From the NCBI RefSeq assembly GCF_000812965.1, contig NZ_JSYN01000007.1, positions 1 to 64,000 of the forward strand: a stretch of 64,000 nt of DNA. The letters run 5' to 3'. The stretch's first letter is position 1; each line of letters opens with the position of its first letter. Shown here one piece after another: positions 24,860 to 33,741 of the stretch. Below the pieces are notes generated by a model. The model ran no database searches. It saw only the letters and a program-made list of their open reading frames with translations, and was not told where the DNA came from. The DNA comes from Pedobacter kyungheensis. Lineage in GTDB: Bacteria > Bacteroidota > Bacteroidia > Sphingobacteriales > Sphingobacteriaceae. A program made the translations under genes and the position numbers.

Positions 24860-25846
24860 ATGAAAAAATTATTGTCCCTACTGGTATTGCTGTTTTGTGT
24901 CTATACAGCCAATGCCCAATCGCATATTTCTAAAAGCGAGTATGCCAGATATAACTGCAAGTTTGCGCCTAAAGGCTCAAACAATGCTGAAGGAAAATTA
25001 ATGTGCCCTGCTTGTGCAAAAGAAAGGGAAGACGCCAGAAAGAAGAAAATCGCTGATGATAAAGCCGCCTATGAAGCAGGCAAGATCAGAAATGCTCAAT
25101 TAAGGGCTGAAAGCATAGCGAACTTAAAAAAACTGAATAAAGAAACCGCAGAAAGGAACAAAGTAACAGAAGTGTATGTTACCATGGGAAAAACCAAAGG
25201 AGTAGCACCTGAAAAAAAAGCAGAAACACCTGTTAAGAAAGCACCAGCTAAGCCAACAAAAGACGTATTGTTTTTTGCTGATTATCCAGGTTCAATGTCG
25301 ATGAGCGGTAATCGTTTAAATTACTTTCTGAACGAAAACGGTGACACGGTTTTGAAAAGCAAGGATTATTACAGCACATTCGGGGCCTTTAGTGATAATA
25401 AAAATAATTTCCCAAAAAATATGGGCATCGTGGTTTTCAATGAGGAAAACACTTTAACCAATGGAAAAACAAGAAAGATTGCAGATATAGTTGACCTAAA
25501 AGGAAAACGGCTTTTTAATGATAATAGCATCAGTACAATTTTTCACCTAAAAGATGATTATTTCGTAATCGGTAGAAGTAAAGATTTTGGTGAGGACTCT
25601 AGTTGGGGCTATAACTACAGAAGAATCCAGGAAGTTGACATTTACAATACTAAAACAAAGAAAACCATCACGCTGGATAAGGACCGGAGAAATGTTGAAA
25701 TTTATGTAGCCTTTGATCATCGCAAATTAGAGGATCAGGGATTAAAGCCGATGCTTATGCGTAGGTATTCAAATTATGATGAAGACGTGTATTGCTTAAA
25801 CGATGCAGGAGAAATGATTGTAAAGAAATTTGCCAGTGGCAGATAA
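24860..25846 (+). CDS. Secreted protein of unknown function with Cys-containing N-terminus
   Basis: 328 residues with signal peptide (MKKLLSLLVLLFCVYTANA). After cleavage a short Cys region, YNCKFAPKGSNNAEGKLMCPAC, precedes a charged helical linker (about 70-115) and a Lys/Pro-rich spacer. The rest is beta-rich with phrases such as NRLNYFLNENGDTVLK, IADIVDLKGKRLFND and VDIYNTKTKKTITLD, reminiscent of WG/propeller repeats, but I cannot assign a family. The CxxC-type motif could bind metal. I start at the ATG at 24860. No close neighbour gives context. Confidence 0.8.
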   Translation: MKKLLSLLVLLFCVYTANAQSHISKSEYARYNCKFAPKGSNNAEGKLMCPACAKEREDARKKKIADDKAAYEAGKIRNAQLRAESIANLKKLNKETAERNKVTEVYVTMGKTKGVAPEKKAETPVKKAPAKPTKDVLFFADYPGSMSMSGNRLNYFLNENGDTVLKSKDYYSTFGAFSDNKNNFPKNMGIVVFNEENTLTNGKTRKIADIVDLKGKRLFNDNSISTIFHLKDDYFVIGRSKDFGEDSSWGYNYRRIQEVDIYNTKTKKTITLDKDRRNVEIYVAFDHRKLEDQGLKPMLMRRYSNYDEDVYCLNDAGEMIVKKFASGR

Positions 25847-25973
25847 TTAAGCAGTAGACTTATTCGTGCAAACAAATGGGTAAACAAGAATGTTTTTGGT
25901 GGGAATGGCTGTTCGACTATTCCCATCATTTGCGAGTTGTTTTGTTGAGCGTAACCGGTATTATATCTGTGAC

Positions 25974-26621
25974 TTAGGTAAAGTCATCAATTAAAAATAC
26001 AAAGAGTTCTTTAGGGCCATGTGCGCCCAAAACCAGCGTTTTCTCAATGTCGGCTGTGCGGCTTGGGCCAGTGATGTTGCTTATCATGGAAGGAATCTGG
26101 TTCCCATATTTATTTTTCAGTAGCTGAAAAGCATCTTTCAAATCTAAAACCAATTGACTGGTTTTGGCAATTACAATGTGGTGGTGCGGAAAAATACTCA
26201 GCCTTCTGCCGGCCGCGCCTTGATTGGTTACCATTACGCTTCCGTTGCGCGCAATCAGCGCTTCGCAAAGGGTAATCCCCACTTCTGCCTGCTCAAAATC
26301 TTTATCGGTTTGGTAAAAGGGGAATTCGTATTTGCTTAAAAACTGTTGTAATTCGGGCTCCCAGCAATAAATTTTGCGCCATTTAAATTTATCCGCCAGC
26401 TGCAGCATATTCTCAAAAAAATCAATTCCGTCTTCGCAGAAGATAAAATTACCCGAAATGGCTGTGAGTTGTTCGGCAAATAATACTTCCAGCTCCTCTG
26501 TGTTTTTTTTATACAGTTGACTTTCTTCTAAATTTGGGTAAGGATTTTCGCGCTTTTCTAATAATGCTTTCCTTATCTTTTTTAGTATTTGTTCTTTGGC
26601 CGTTGTATTATTATCCTTCAT
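25974..26621 (-). CDS. LUD-domain (LutC/YkgG-like) protein
   Basis: 215 residues. The LUD domain shows VGITLCEALIARNGSVMVTNQ, SIFPHHHIVIAKTSQLV and ISNITGPSRTADIEKTLVLG with GAHGPKELFVFLID, as in LutC/YkgG. In other bacteria LutC works with LutA and LutB in L-lactate oxidation; neither is next to this gene here. I choose the ATG at 26621 because an upstream ORF extension runs back through the ftsH terminator. Own stop is 126 bases from the neighbouring gene. Physiological role here unproven. Confidence 0.85.
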   Translation of the reverse strand: MKDNNTTAKEQILKKIRKALLEKRENPYPNLEESQLYKKNTEELEVLFAEQLTAISGNFIFCEDGIDFFENMLQLADKFKWRKIYCWEPELQQFLSKYEFPFYQTDKDFEQAEVGITLCEALIARNGSVMVTNQGAAGRRLSIFPHHHIVIAKTSQLVLDLKDAFQLLKNKYGNQIPSMISNITGPSRTADIEKTLVLGAHGPKELFVFLIDDFT

Positions 26622-26622
26622 T

Positions 26623-26659
26623 GTAAAAAAAATGCTACCCTGGTGCAAACCAGGATAGC
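26623..26659 (-). terminator. Intrinsic terminator of ftsH
   Basis: On the minus strand GCTATCCTGGT (26659-26649) pairs with ACCAGGGTAGC (26644-26634) with one mismatch, followed by a run of T (26631-26624). The T-run ends two bases before the LUD start codon. Confidence 0.8.
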
Positions 26660-26684
26660 AAATGTAATCATTGCAATTATTTAT

Positions 26685-28706
26685 TTATGCTTCTACCGGA
26701 GTAATATGTCCTGGGTTTCCGCCTTCGCTTTGATTTTCGAATAACCGTTTTCCGAAAATCTCTTCTAAATCGTCTTTAAATAAAACTTCTTTTTCGATTA
26801 AGATATCAGCCAGCTGGATTAGCTTGTCTTTATTTTCTTCAAGTAAGTTGATTGCTCTTTGGTATTGGCCTTCAATCAGTACTGAAATTTCTTTATCGAT
26901 AGTTAAAGCGGTATCTTCTGAGTATGGTTTAGAGAAGTTATACTCGTTCTGGCCTGACGAATCGTAATAGGTAATGTTTCCTAATTTCTCATTCAAACCG
27001 TAAATGGTAACCATGGCCCTGGCTTGTTTATTTACCTTCTCTAAATCGCTCAAAGCACCTGTAGAAATGGTATCGAACATTACCTTTTCGGCTGCTCTAC
27101 CGCCCATTGTGGCACACATTTCATCCAACATTTGGTGCGGACGAACAATTAAGCGTTCTTCTGGCAGGTACCAGGCAGCACCTAAACTCTGTCCACGTGG
27201 AACAATGGTAACTTTAACCAAAGGCGCAGCGTGCTCCAATAACCAGCTCACAGTTGCATGACCTGCTTCGTGGATGGCAATAGCGCGTTTTTCACTTGGG
27301 GTAATAATTTTGTTTTTCTTTTCTAAACCACCCACGATACGGTCAACCGCATCTAAGAAATCCTGTTTATCAACTGCCGATTTATTTTTACGCGCTGCGA
27401 TTAATGCGGCCTCGTTACAAACATTGGCAATATCGGCACCCGAGAAACCAGGTGTTTGTTTAGCTAAAAATTCGGTATCTAACTCTTCCGATTTTTTCAA
27501 AGGTGTAATGTGTACCTCGAAAATCTGTTTACGCTCAATAACATCTGGTAAATCAACATAAATCTGTCTGTCGAAACGACCAGCTCTTAATAAGGCTTTA
27601 TCTAAAACATCAGCGCGGTTGGTAGCAGCTAAAATAATAACATGGGTATTGGTGCCGAAACCATCCATTTCAACCAAAAGCTGGTTTAACGTGTTTTCGC
27701 GCTCGTCATTACCGCCCATTACACCGTTTTTACCACGTGCACGGCCAATTGCATCAATCTCATCAATAAAAATGATACATGGTGATTTATCTTTAGCTTG
27801 TTTAAACAGGTCGCGCACACGTGATGCACCTACCCCTACAAACATTTCAACAAAATCAGATCCCGATAAAGAGAAGAATGGTACCTGTGCCTCGCCAGCA
27901 ACAGCTTTAGCCAGTAAGGTTTTACCTGTACCTGGTGAGCCTACCAATAATGCTCCTTTCGGGATTTTTCCACCCAGATCGGTATATTTTTTAGGGTTTT
28001 TAAGGAAATCTACAATCTCCATCACCTCGGTTTTAGCTTCTTCTAAACCTGCAACATCGTTAAAGGTGATGTTTACCTGGCTTTCTTTATCAAAAAGTGT
28101 AGCTTTTGATTTTCCGATGCTGAAAATCTGGCCGCCACCGCCGGCACCGCCACCCATTCTGCGCATCATGAAAATCCAGAAACCGATTAAAAGCAATACA
28201 GGTAAAATAATGCTTAAAAACCAGCTCGCTAAAGGATTGCTTCTGTTCTCAGAACTGAAAGTAATCGCTTTTCTGCCTGCAGGTAATGCTTTTTGCGATT
28301 CGGCCAAAGCAGCTCTTAAATCAGCAAACTTTCCGCCGTAAGTAAAGTAAACGGTTGGCCCGCTCGACATACCCAAAGAGCTTGTGCTTCTGTAAGCTTT
28401 ATATTGAGGTTTTTTATCTAAACTGTCTTTTTTAATGTAAACTTCAGCCTTAACCAGGTCTTCTGTTTGGTAAGCCACAATCCGGTCAACGTCGCCGGTT
28501 AAGAGCATCTGGCTTTCAAAAGTATCGTATTTTACTTCTTTACCACTATCGGTAGTAAATAAGAACTGAGCGGCAATAATGGCAATTATAATTGCTGCAT
28601 ACACCCAAAAAATATTAAATTTTGATCCTTTTTGTGGTTTCTTCGGGATATTAGGTAATCTTTTTCCCTGTTTGTTGTTTTCGTTGGTATTTTGATTATC
28701 GTTCAT
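26685..28706 (-). CDS. ftsH: ATP-dependent zinc metalloprotease FtsH
   Basis: 673 residues. Membrane AAA+ protease degrading misfolded and regulatory membrane proteins. Visible: two N-terminal membrane segments ([38 protein letters not shown]) around a periplasmic part, Walker A GSPGTGKT (about 258), Walker [13 protein letters not shown], arginine fingers in [11 protein letters not shown], and the zinc site [13 protein letters not shown] (about 478). Gly-rich linker GGGAGGGG follows the second helix. It lies 28 bases downstream of rsfS, and together with birA makes the ftsH-rsfS/birA arrangement common in Bacteroidota. Confidence 0.97.
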   Translation of the reverse strand: MNDNQNTNENNKQGKRLPNIPKKPQKGSKFNIFWVYAAIIIAIIAAQFLFTTDSGKEVKYDTFESQMLLTGDVDRIVAYQTEDLVKAEVYIKKDSLDKKPQYKAYRSTSSLGMSSGPTVYFTYGGKFADLRAALAESQKALPAGRKAITFSSENRSNPLASWFLSIILPVLLLIGFWIFMMRRMGGGAGGGGQIFSIGKSKATLFDKESQVNITFNDVAGLEEAKTEVMEIVDFLKNPKKYTDLGGKIPKGALLVGSPGTGKTLLAKAVAGEAQVPFFSLSGSDFVEMFVGVGASRVRDLFKQAKDKSPCIIFIDEIDAIGRARGKNGVMGGNDERENTLNQLLVEMDGFGTNTHVIILAATNRADVLDKALLRAGRFDRQIYVDLPDVIERKQIFEVHITPLKKSEELDTEFLAKQTPGFSGADIANVCNEAALIAARKNKSAVDKQDFLDAVDRIVGGLEKKNKIITPSEKRAIAIHEAGHATVSWLLEHAAPLVKVTIVPRGQSLGAAWYLPEERLIVRPHQMLDEMCATMGGRAAEKVMFDTISTGALSDLEKVNKQARAMVTIYGLNEKLGNITYYDSSGQNEYNFSKPYSEDTALTIDKEISVLIEGQYQRAINLLEENKDKLIQLADILIEKEVLFKDDLEEIFGKRLFENQSEGGNPGHITPVEA

Positions 28707-28734
28707 TTGTCTTTGTCAAAATGGTTCTATAAGG

Positions 28735-29109
28735 TTATGCGCTTTGATAATTTGTGCTTTCTGCATCCCCCCAAAGTTCTTCAATGCCATAAAAATGGCG
28801 TTTTTCCGTCTTAAAAATGTGCACAACCACATCAAAATAATCCAGAATTATCCAATCGGCAGATTCGAAACCTTCTTTGTGTCTTGGATCTACCTGAGTG
28901 GCTTTATATATTTCTTTTTCTACACTATCGGCAATAGCTTTTACCTGCGTGCCGGAGTTGGCACTGGCAATAATGAAATAATCAGCTACCGATGTATGGA
29001 TATTTCTAAGATCTAACCGCACTATATCTTCCCCCTTTTTCTCTTGTATGCCGTGAACAGCCAACTCAGAAAGGTATGTAGAAAGGGCTACTATTTTCTT
29101 TTTTACCAT
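28735..29109 (-). CDS. rsfS: Ribosome silencing factor
   Basis: 124 residues. RsfS binds ribosomal protein uL14 and blocks subunit joining when nutrients are scarce. Recognised by LRNIHTSVADYFIIASANSG, KAIADSVEKEIYK, KEGFESADWIILDYFDVVVH and FYGIEELWGDAE, as in the Iojap family. It is cotranscribed with ftsH and starts 44 bases from the divergent birA start codon; the intervening DNA holds both promoters. Confidence 0.95.
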   Translation of the reverse strand: MVKKKIVALSTYLSELAVHGIQEKKGEDIVRLDLRNIHTSVADYFIIASANSGTQVKAIADSVEKEIYKATQVDPRHKEGFESADWIILDYFDVVVHIFKTEKRHFYGIEELWGDAESTNYQSA

Positions 29110-29119
29110 TAAAATGCTT

Positions 29120-29127
29120 TAATTTTG
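29120..29127 (+). promoter_or_regulatory. -7 box for birA
   Basis: TAATTTTG, a perfect TAnnTTTG, 26 bases before the TTG start at 29154. The divergent rsfS promoter candidate (TAATATTG on the minus strand) overlaps the same gap, so the two promoters are interleaved. Confidence 0.5.
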
Positions 29128-29153
29128 GAATTACAATATTATAAATTCAACAC

Positions 29154-29930
29154 TTGCAAAATAACACTTTTTCGACACTATTTGTTGGTCAAAATTTAAT
29201 CAAATTAAAAGAAGTTGATTCTACCAATAACTTTTTAAAAGAATTGGTGTCAAAATCCGAGCCATTAGCCGAAGGTACTGTAATTATGGCAGATAATCAG
29301 TTTGCCGGACGTGGCCAGCAACAAAGTGTTTGGCAAACCCAGGCCGGGAAAAATATCAGCACCAGTATTTTACTAAAGCCTACGTTTTTACCGCTTGATA
29401 AACAGTTTTATTTAAATATGGCCGTTAGTTTAGCCGTTAACGAGGCTTTAAGCCATTTTATTCCAGAGGGATTGAGTATTAAATGGCCTAACGATGTTTA
29501 TTATCGTGACAAAAAACTGGGTGGAATCCTGATTGAAAACACACTGACAGGTAATACCATAAAGGCGGCTGTAATTGGCATTGGTTTAAATGTAAACCAG
29601 CTCGAATTTGCCGAAAATATCAGTCAAAGAGCCACTTCGGTCATTCAAATTTTACAAACTGAAACGTTTTTAATGGATATTATGGAGAAAATATTCATAT
29701 TTATGGAAAAATACTACTTAATTTTGAGAGTCGGGAAGTACAGTATTTTACAAAATGATTACCTTGGCAAACTGTATAACTTCGGAGTTAAGGCGTTATA
29801 TCAAAATAATGGAGCTATTTTTGAAGGTACGATAAGTGGAATTGAAGAAAATGGCAGGTTAAAGGTTGATACCATTGAAGGCTTAAAAAGCTTTAACTTT
29901 AAAGAAATAGAATTTACACACACAAAATAA
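29154..29930 (+). CDS. birA: Biotin-[acetyl-CoA-carboxylase] ligase
   Basis: 258 residues with a TTG start; the next ATG in frame would delete the conserved N-terminus (KLKEVDSTNNFLKEL) and an in-frame TAA lies four codons upstream. Catalyses biotinyl-AMP formation and transfer to acetyl-CoA carboxylase. Motifs: FAGRGQQQSVWQTQAGKNIS (biotinyl-AMP loop), LSIKWPNDVYY (KWPND) and LGGILIENTL. It lacks an N-terminal helix-turn-helix, so it is a class I ligase without the repressor function. Starts an operon with the DsbD-like genes and pfkA. Confidence 0.93.
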   Translation: MQNNTFSTLFVGQNLIKLKEVDSTNNFLKELVSKSEPLAEGTVIMADNQFAGRGQQQSVWQTQAGKNISTSILLKPTFLPLDKQFYLNMAVSLAVNEALSHFIPEGLSIKWPNDVYYRDKKLGGILIENTLTGNTIKAAVIGIGLNVNQLEFAENISQRATSVIQILQTETFLMDIMEKIFIFMEKYYLILRVGKYSILQNDYLGKLYNFGVKALYQNNGAIFEGTISGIEENGRLKVDTIEGLKSFNFKEIEFTHTK

Positions 29931-29937
29931 ACACACA

Positions 29938-30387
29938 ATGAAAAAAATCTCACTGGTGCTTTCGATGGTACTTTTTACCATTGCTGGTGCATTTGCGCAA
30001 ATTGAAAAGCCGGTTACCTGGGCATATTCTGCAAAGAAAACAGGAAATAACGAAGCTACAATATACCTAAAGGCTACTATCGAAGACAGATGGCATATTT
30101 ATTCTCAGAATGTTAAAGACGGAGGTCCGGTAAAAACCACTTTTACCTTTGCTCCTTCTAAAGATTTTAGTTTGGTTGGTAAAACCATCGAACCTAAAGC
30201 GGTTGTGAAATATGAGAGTACTTTTAAAATGAATGTAAGCTATTTTGAAAGATCTGTTATTTTTCAGCAAAAAATTAAGCTAAATAAAGGAACAACAGTT
30301 GCAAAAGGTAAAGTAGAATTTATGGTTTGTAACGATAAACAGTGTCTTCCACCAGAAGAGGTTGAATTTAGCATTCCGGTTAAATAG
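29938..30387 (+). CDS. Periplasmic DsbD alpha-domain protein (N-terminal domain of DsbD as a separate gene)
   Basis: 149 residues with signal peptide (MKKISLVLSMVLFTIAGAFA cut before QIEK). The immunoglobulin-like domain resembles the N-terminal domain of DsbD (PF11412 type) with the pair CNDKQC at residues 131-136, which can shuttle electrons to periplasmic thiols. It lies 7 bases after birA. The membrane and C-terminal domains are in the separate gene at 30529. Confidence 0.83.
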   Translation: MKKISLVLSMVLFTIAGAFAQIEKPVTWAYSAKKTGNNEATIYLKATIEDRWHIYSQNVKDGGPVKTTFTFAPSKDFSLVGKTIEPKAVVKYESTFKMNVSYFERSVIFQQKIKLNKGTTVAKGKVEFMVCNDKQCLPPEEVEFSIPVK

Positions 30388-30406
30388 TTGACAACAAAAT
30401 AATTAT

Positions 30407-30440
30407 AAACAGTCCCGACGAACTCGGGACTGTTTCTTTT
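30407..30440 (+). terminator. Intrinsic terminator between the two DsbD-like genes
   Basis: AAACAGTCCCGA (30407-30418) pairs perfectly with TCGGGACTGTTT (30424-30435), followed by CTTTT. The T-run is imperfect, so partial readthrough is likely. Confidence 0.8.
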
Positions 30441-30528
30441 TAAAGTAAAATCTCAGTGTGGTAAAAAGGGGTTAATAAAATTATGCTTAATTTCACGCCT
30501 TCATAAAAAACACACACAAAGCGCACAA

Positions 30529-32202
30529 ATGAAAAAGGTTCTATTATTGTTATTGATGGCGGCAATGTTTATTGCATTACCAGCTGTTAAAAGTTACGCA
30601 CTTGTAACGCAAGATACCACAGCTACAGCTCCACCCGATGATATTGTTTTTACCGAAGTTGGATCTGCACAGGATAGTGCAGCGAATAATCTGGTAAAAG
30701 ATTCGGTAAAAAAGGATACGGTTAAAGCTGATAAAGCTCCTGTTGTAACAAAAGATGCAGCGCCCAAACAATCTTTATGGGTAACTTTTGGCTTAGGTCT
30801 TTTGGCCGGTATTGCAGCCTTTTTCCTCCCATGTATATTTCCGATGGTTCCGCTTACGGTTGGTTTTTTTACCAAGCGTGCTGAAAGCAGAGCAAAAGGA
30901 ATCAGGAGTGCTATTATTTACGGCTTATCGATTATTGTAATTTACGTTGGTTTAGGCGTAATAATTACGCTGATTTGGGGCGCCAGTGCATTAAACGAGA
31001 TTTCTACTGATGGATTTTTTAATATTTTCATCTTTTTAATACTGATCGTTTTTGGTGTTTCTTTTTTAGGTGCTTTTGAAATTACCCTGCCAAGCTCATT
31101 TGTAAATAAGCTCGATGCCAAATCAGATTCGAAAGGTTTAAGTGGAATCTTTTTTATGGCCGCTACCCTGGCTGTTGTTTCTTTCTCTTGTACCGGTCCG
31201 CTAATTGGAACATCTTTAGTAGCCATTAATACCGATTTATTGACACCGGTAGTGGTGATGTTTGGCTTCTCGCTATCATTAGCCGTAATTTTTACATTGT
31301 TTGCCATCTTCCCAAGCTTAATGACGGGATTACCAAAATCAGGTGGCTGGTTAAACTCGATTAAAGTATTTCTAGGTTTCCTTGAGCTGGGCTTATCTTT
31401 AAAGTTTCTTTCAACAGCCGATTTGGCTTATCACTGGGGTATTTTAGACCGTGAAATTTTCTTAGCCATCTGGATTGTTCTAGCCTTAATCTTAGGTGTA
31501 TATCTGTTGGGCAAAATCAAATTCTCGCACGATAGCGATCTTGCTTACGTTTCTGTTCCAAGGTTATTTATTGCTACAGCTACTTTTGTATTTGCTATTT
31601 ACCTTATTCCAGGCTTATGGGGAGCACCTTTAAAAGCTGTTAGTGCTTTGGTTCCACCACTCTCAACACAGGATTTTATTATTGGTCAGGATAGTGGATC
31701 GGGAGCTGGTCAGGCTACTTCAAGTCACCCCAAAAGAAAATACGCCGAATTTTTACACATCCCGCACAACATTGATGGTTTCTTTGATTATGAAGAAGCG
31801 CTTGCTTATGCGAGGGAAGTAAAAAAACCGTTATTTCTAGATTTTACCGGACATGGTTGTGTAAATTGCCGCGAAATGGAAGCCAGGGTTTGGTCTGATC
31901 CAAGGGTGCTTAAAAGGTTAAAAGAAGATTATGTGGTCGTATCGCTTTATACCGATGATAAAACCGATTTGCCGGTAGCAGAACAATTTGATTCTAAAAT
32001 ACTGGGTACCAAAGTAAATACGGTTGGAAAGAAATTTAAACACCTGCAAGCTGAAAGATTTAATACCATTTCGCAGCCATATTATGTACTTTTGGGTACC
32101 GATGAAAAGGAATTAGTTTCTCCACCAATTGGTGTTGAATTTGATATCGACAAATATTTGCAATATCTGGATAAAGGATTATCAGAGTTTGCTAAGAAAT
32201 AA
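30529..32202 (+). CDS. DsbD-like thiol:disulfide interchange protein (membrane plus gamma domain)
   Basis: 557 residues. Signal peptide and low-complexity linker (residues about 25-70), then about eight membrane helices with CcdA/DsbD cysteines in FLPCIFPMVPLT (about 101) and SFSCTGPLIGTSL (about 221), and a C-terminal thioredoxin domain with GHGCVNCREME (CVNC at 444-447). Moves electrons from cytoplasmic thioredoxin across the membrane. The alpha domain of E. coli DsbD is missing and is supplied by the gene just upstream. Ends five bases before the pfkA start. Confidence 0.9.
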   Translation: MKKVLLLLLMAAMFIALPAVKSYALVTQDTTATAPPDDIVFTEVGSAQDSAANNLVKDSVKKDTVKADKAPVVTKDAAPKQSLWVTFGLGLLAGIAAFFLPCIFPMVPLTVGFFTKRAESRAKGIRSAIIYGLSIIVIYVGLGVIITLIWGASALNEISTDGFFNIFIFLILIVFGVSFLGAFEITLPSSFVNKLDAKSDSKGLSGIFFMAATLAVVSFSCTGPLIGTSLVAINTDLLTPVVVMFGFSLSLAVIFTLFAIFPSLMTGLPKSGGWLNSIKVFLGFLELGLSLKFLSTADLAYHWGILDREIFLAIWIVLALILGVYLLGKIKFSHDSDLAYVSVPRLFIATATFVFAIYLIPGLWGAPLKAVSALVPPLSTQDFIIGQDSGSGAGQATSSHPKRKYAEFLHIPHNIDGFFDYEEALAYAREVKKPLFLDFTGHGCVNCREMEARVWSDPRVLKRLKEDYVVVSLYTDDKTDLPVAEQFDSKILGTKVNTVGKKFKHLQAERFNTISQPYYVLLGTDEKELVSPPIGVEFDIDKYLQYLDKGLSEFAKK

Positions 32203-32206
32203 ACAA

Positions 32207-33190
32207 ATGAGCAAAATTAAAAATATTGGTGTTTTAACCTCAGGCGGTGATTCGCCGGGTATGAACGCCGCAATCAGGGCCGTAGTAAGGGCTTCTATTT
32301 ATTATGATATTGAAGTAACCGGATTTATCCGTGGTTACGAAGGATTGATCAACAATGATTTTATCCCCATGGACCGGAAATCTGTGGCCAACATTATCCA
32401 ACGCGGTGGTACCATACTCAAAACCGCACGTAGTGAAGCTTTCAGGACAGTTGAAGGTCGTAAAACGGCTTACGAAAACCTAAAGGCTAAAGGAATTGAT
32501 GCGCTGATTGTAATTGGTGGTGATGGTACTTTTACCGGAGCGAATATTTTCTCGAAAGAATTCGATTTTCCGGTGGTAGGCTTACCGGGTACCATTGATA
32601 ACGACCTTGCGGGTACCGATTTTACGATCGGTTACGATTCGGCAATTAATACCGTTATCGATGCAGTTGACCGGATCAGGGATACTGCTGAATCGCACGA
32701 TCGCCTTTTTATTGTTGAGGTGATGGGACGCGACTCGGGCTTAATTGCCTTAAGAAGTGGTATTGGCGTTGGTGCCGAAGCCATCATGATTCCGGAAGCG
32801 AATATGAATGCCGATGATATTTTGCACAAACTGGAGCATAGCCGCAGAGATAAAGCATCTAAAATTATTATTGTTGCCGAAGGTGATGATACCGGAGGCG
32901 CTTTTAGGGTAGGCGAAATTCTGCAGGCCAAATATCCACATTACGATACTAAAGTTTCTATTTTAGGCCATATCCAGCGCGGCGGAAAGCCAACCTGTAT
33001 GGATCGCGTTTTAGCAAGTCAGCTAGGTGTTGCGGCTGTAGAAGCGCTAATTAAAGGCGAAAATGGGGTGATGATCGGTCAGGTAAACCGCGAGATTGTT
33101 TTTACACCTTTCGAACATGCCATTAAGCACATCGATGCCGAAAAAGTAAGTACCAAATGGTTAAAAATGATTGATATCCTTTCATTTTAA
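32207..33190 (+). CDS. pfkA: 6-phosphofructokinase
   Basis: 327 residues, the usual bacterial ATP-dependent length. Phosphorylates fructose 6-phosphate, the committing step of glycolysis. Motifs: VLTSGGDSPGMNAAIRAVVR (ATP loop), VIGGDGTFTGA, PGTIDNDLAGTDFTIGYDSA (catalytic Asp in DNDL), VEVMGRDSGLIALR, and HIQRGGKPTCMDR. The ATG at 32207 follows the DsbD-like stop by four bases; an ORF opening at 32129 lies inside the preceding gene. Terminator at 33211. Confidence 0.96.
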   Translation: MSKIKNIGVLTSGGDSPGMNAAIRAVVRASIYYDIEVTGFIRGYEGLINNDFIPMDRKSVANIIQRGGTILKTARSEAFRTVEGRKTAYENLKAKGIDALIVIGGDGTFTGANIFSKEFDFPVVGLPGTIDNDLAGTDFTIGYDSAINTVIDAVDRIRDTAESHDRLFIVEVMGRDSGLIALRSGIGVGAEAIMIPEANMNADDILHKLEHSRRDKASKIIIVAEGDDTGGAFRVGEILQAKYPHYDTKVSILGHIQRGGKPTCMDRVLASQLGVAAVEALIKGENGVMIGQVNREIVFTPFEHAIKHIDAEKVSTKWLKMIDILSF

Positions 33191-33210
33191 TCAAATAAGA
33201 CATAAAAAGA

Positions 33211-33246
33211 AAAGTCTTTCCCGCACCGGAAAGACTTTCTTGTTTT
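33211..33246 (+). terminator. Intrinsic terminator of pfkA
   Basis: AAAGTCTTTCC (33211-33221) pairs with GGAAAGACTTT (33228-33238), then CTTGTTTTTG. It is roughly symmetric and also serves the convergent YbjQ gene. Confidence 0.85.
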
Positions 33247-33273
33247 TGCTTAGTTTCGCTATAAGCAAATATC

Positions 33274-33597
33274 TTAATCTTCTAAAATTACTGCCGTACC
33301 GTTGGCACTTACCATTAGCATGCTGCCACCGCTACCAACTGTTTCATAATCTAAATCTACGCCAACAATGGCATTCGCACCAAGTGCCGCTGCATATTGT
33401 TGCATTTCGTTAACAGCCGTATCTTTTCCTTCTCTTAAAACACGTTCGTAAGAGCTCGATCTGCCTCCTACAATATCGGTTATCCCTGCAAATAAATCTT
33501 TAAAAATATTTGCGCCAATAATAGTTTCTCCGGTAACTAAACCAATATATTTTACAATTTTTCTGCCCTCAACAGTAGGCGTTGTGGTTACTAACAT
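33274..33597 (-). CDS. YbjQ/UPF0145-family protein
   Basis: 107 residues, the usual length. Recognised by [21 protein letters not shown] with [12 protein letters not shown], the [18 protein letters not shown] core and SANGTAVIL at the end. The family folds as a pentamer and is listed as a putative heavy-metal-binding protein; function is not established. Single gene, convergent with pfkA. Confidence 0.9.
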   Translation of the reverse strand: MLVTTTPTVEGRKIVKYIGLVTGETIIGANIFKDLFAGITDIVGGRSSSYERVLREGKDTAVNEMQQYAAALGANAIVGVDLDYETVGSGGSMLMVSANGTAVILED

Positions 33598-33741
33598 AGT
33601 TTCAGTTTTTTATAATTAGAATATAATCCTGCTCAAATGTTACAAAAATTTTAAAGACCTTCTTTAAGACATTTCCGCATTTCGAAAAATAAATTTATGT
33701 AATCTTATCCGGTTTCGCATCAGTATAAAAAACTGATAATT

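Noticed and set aside
27619-28341. 240-residue open frame antisense to ftsH
   Set aside because: It lies wholly inside ftsH on the other strand, has Pro/Ser-rich random-looking sequence, and ftsH is full length with all its motifs.
33171-33413. 80-residue open frame overlapping the pfkA end
   Set aside because: It spans the pfkA terminator and the antisense of the YbjQ gene, and has no credible start context.
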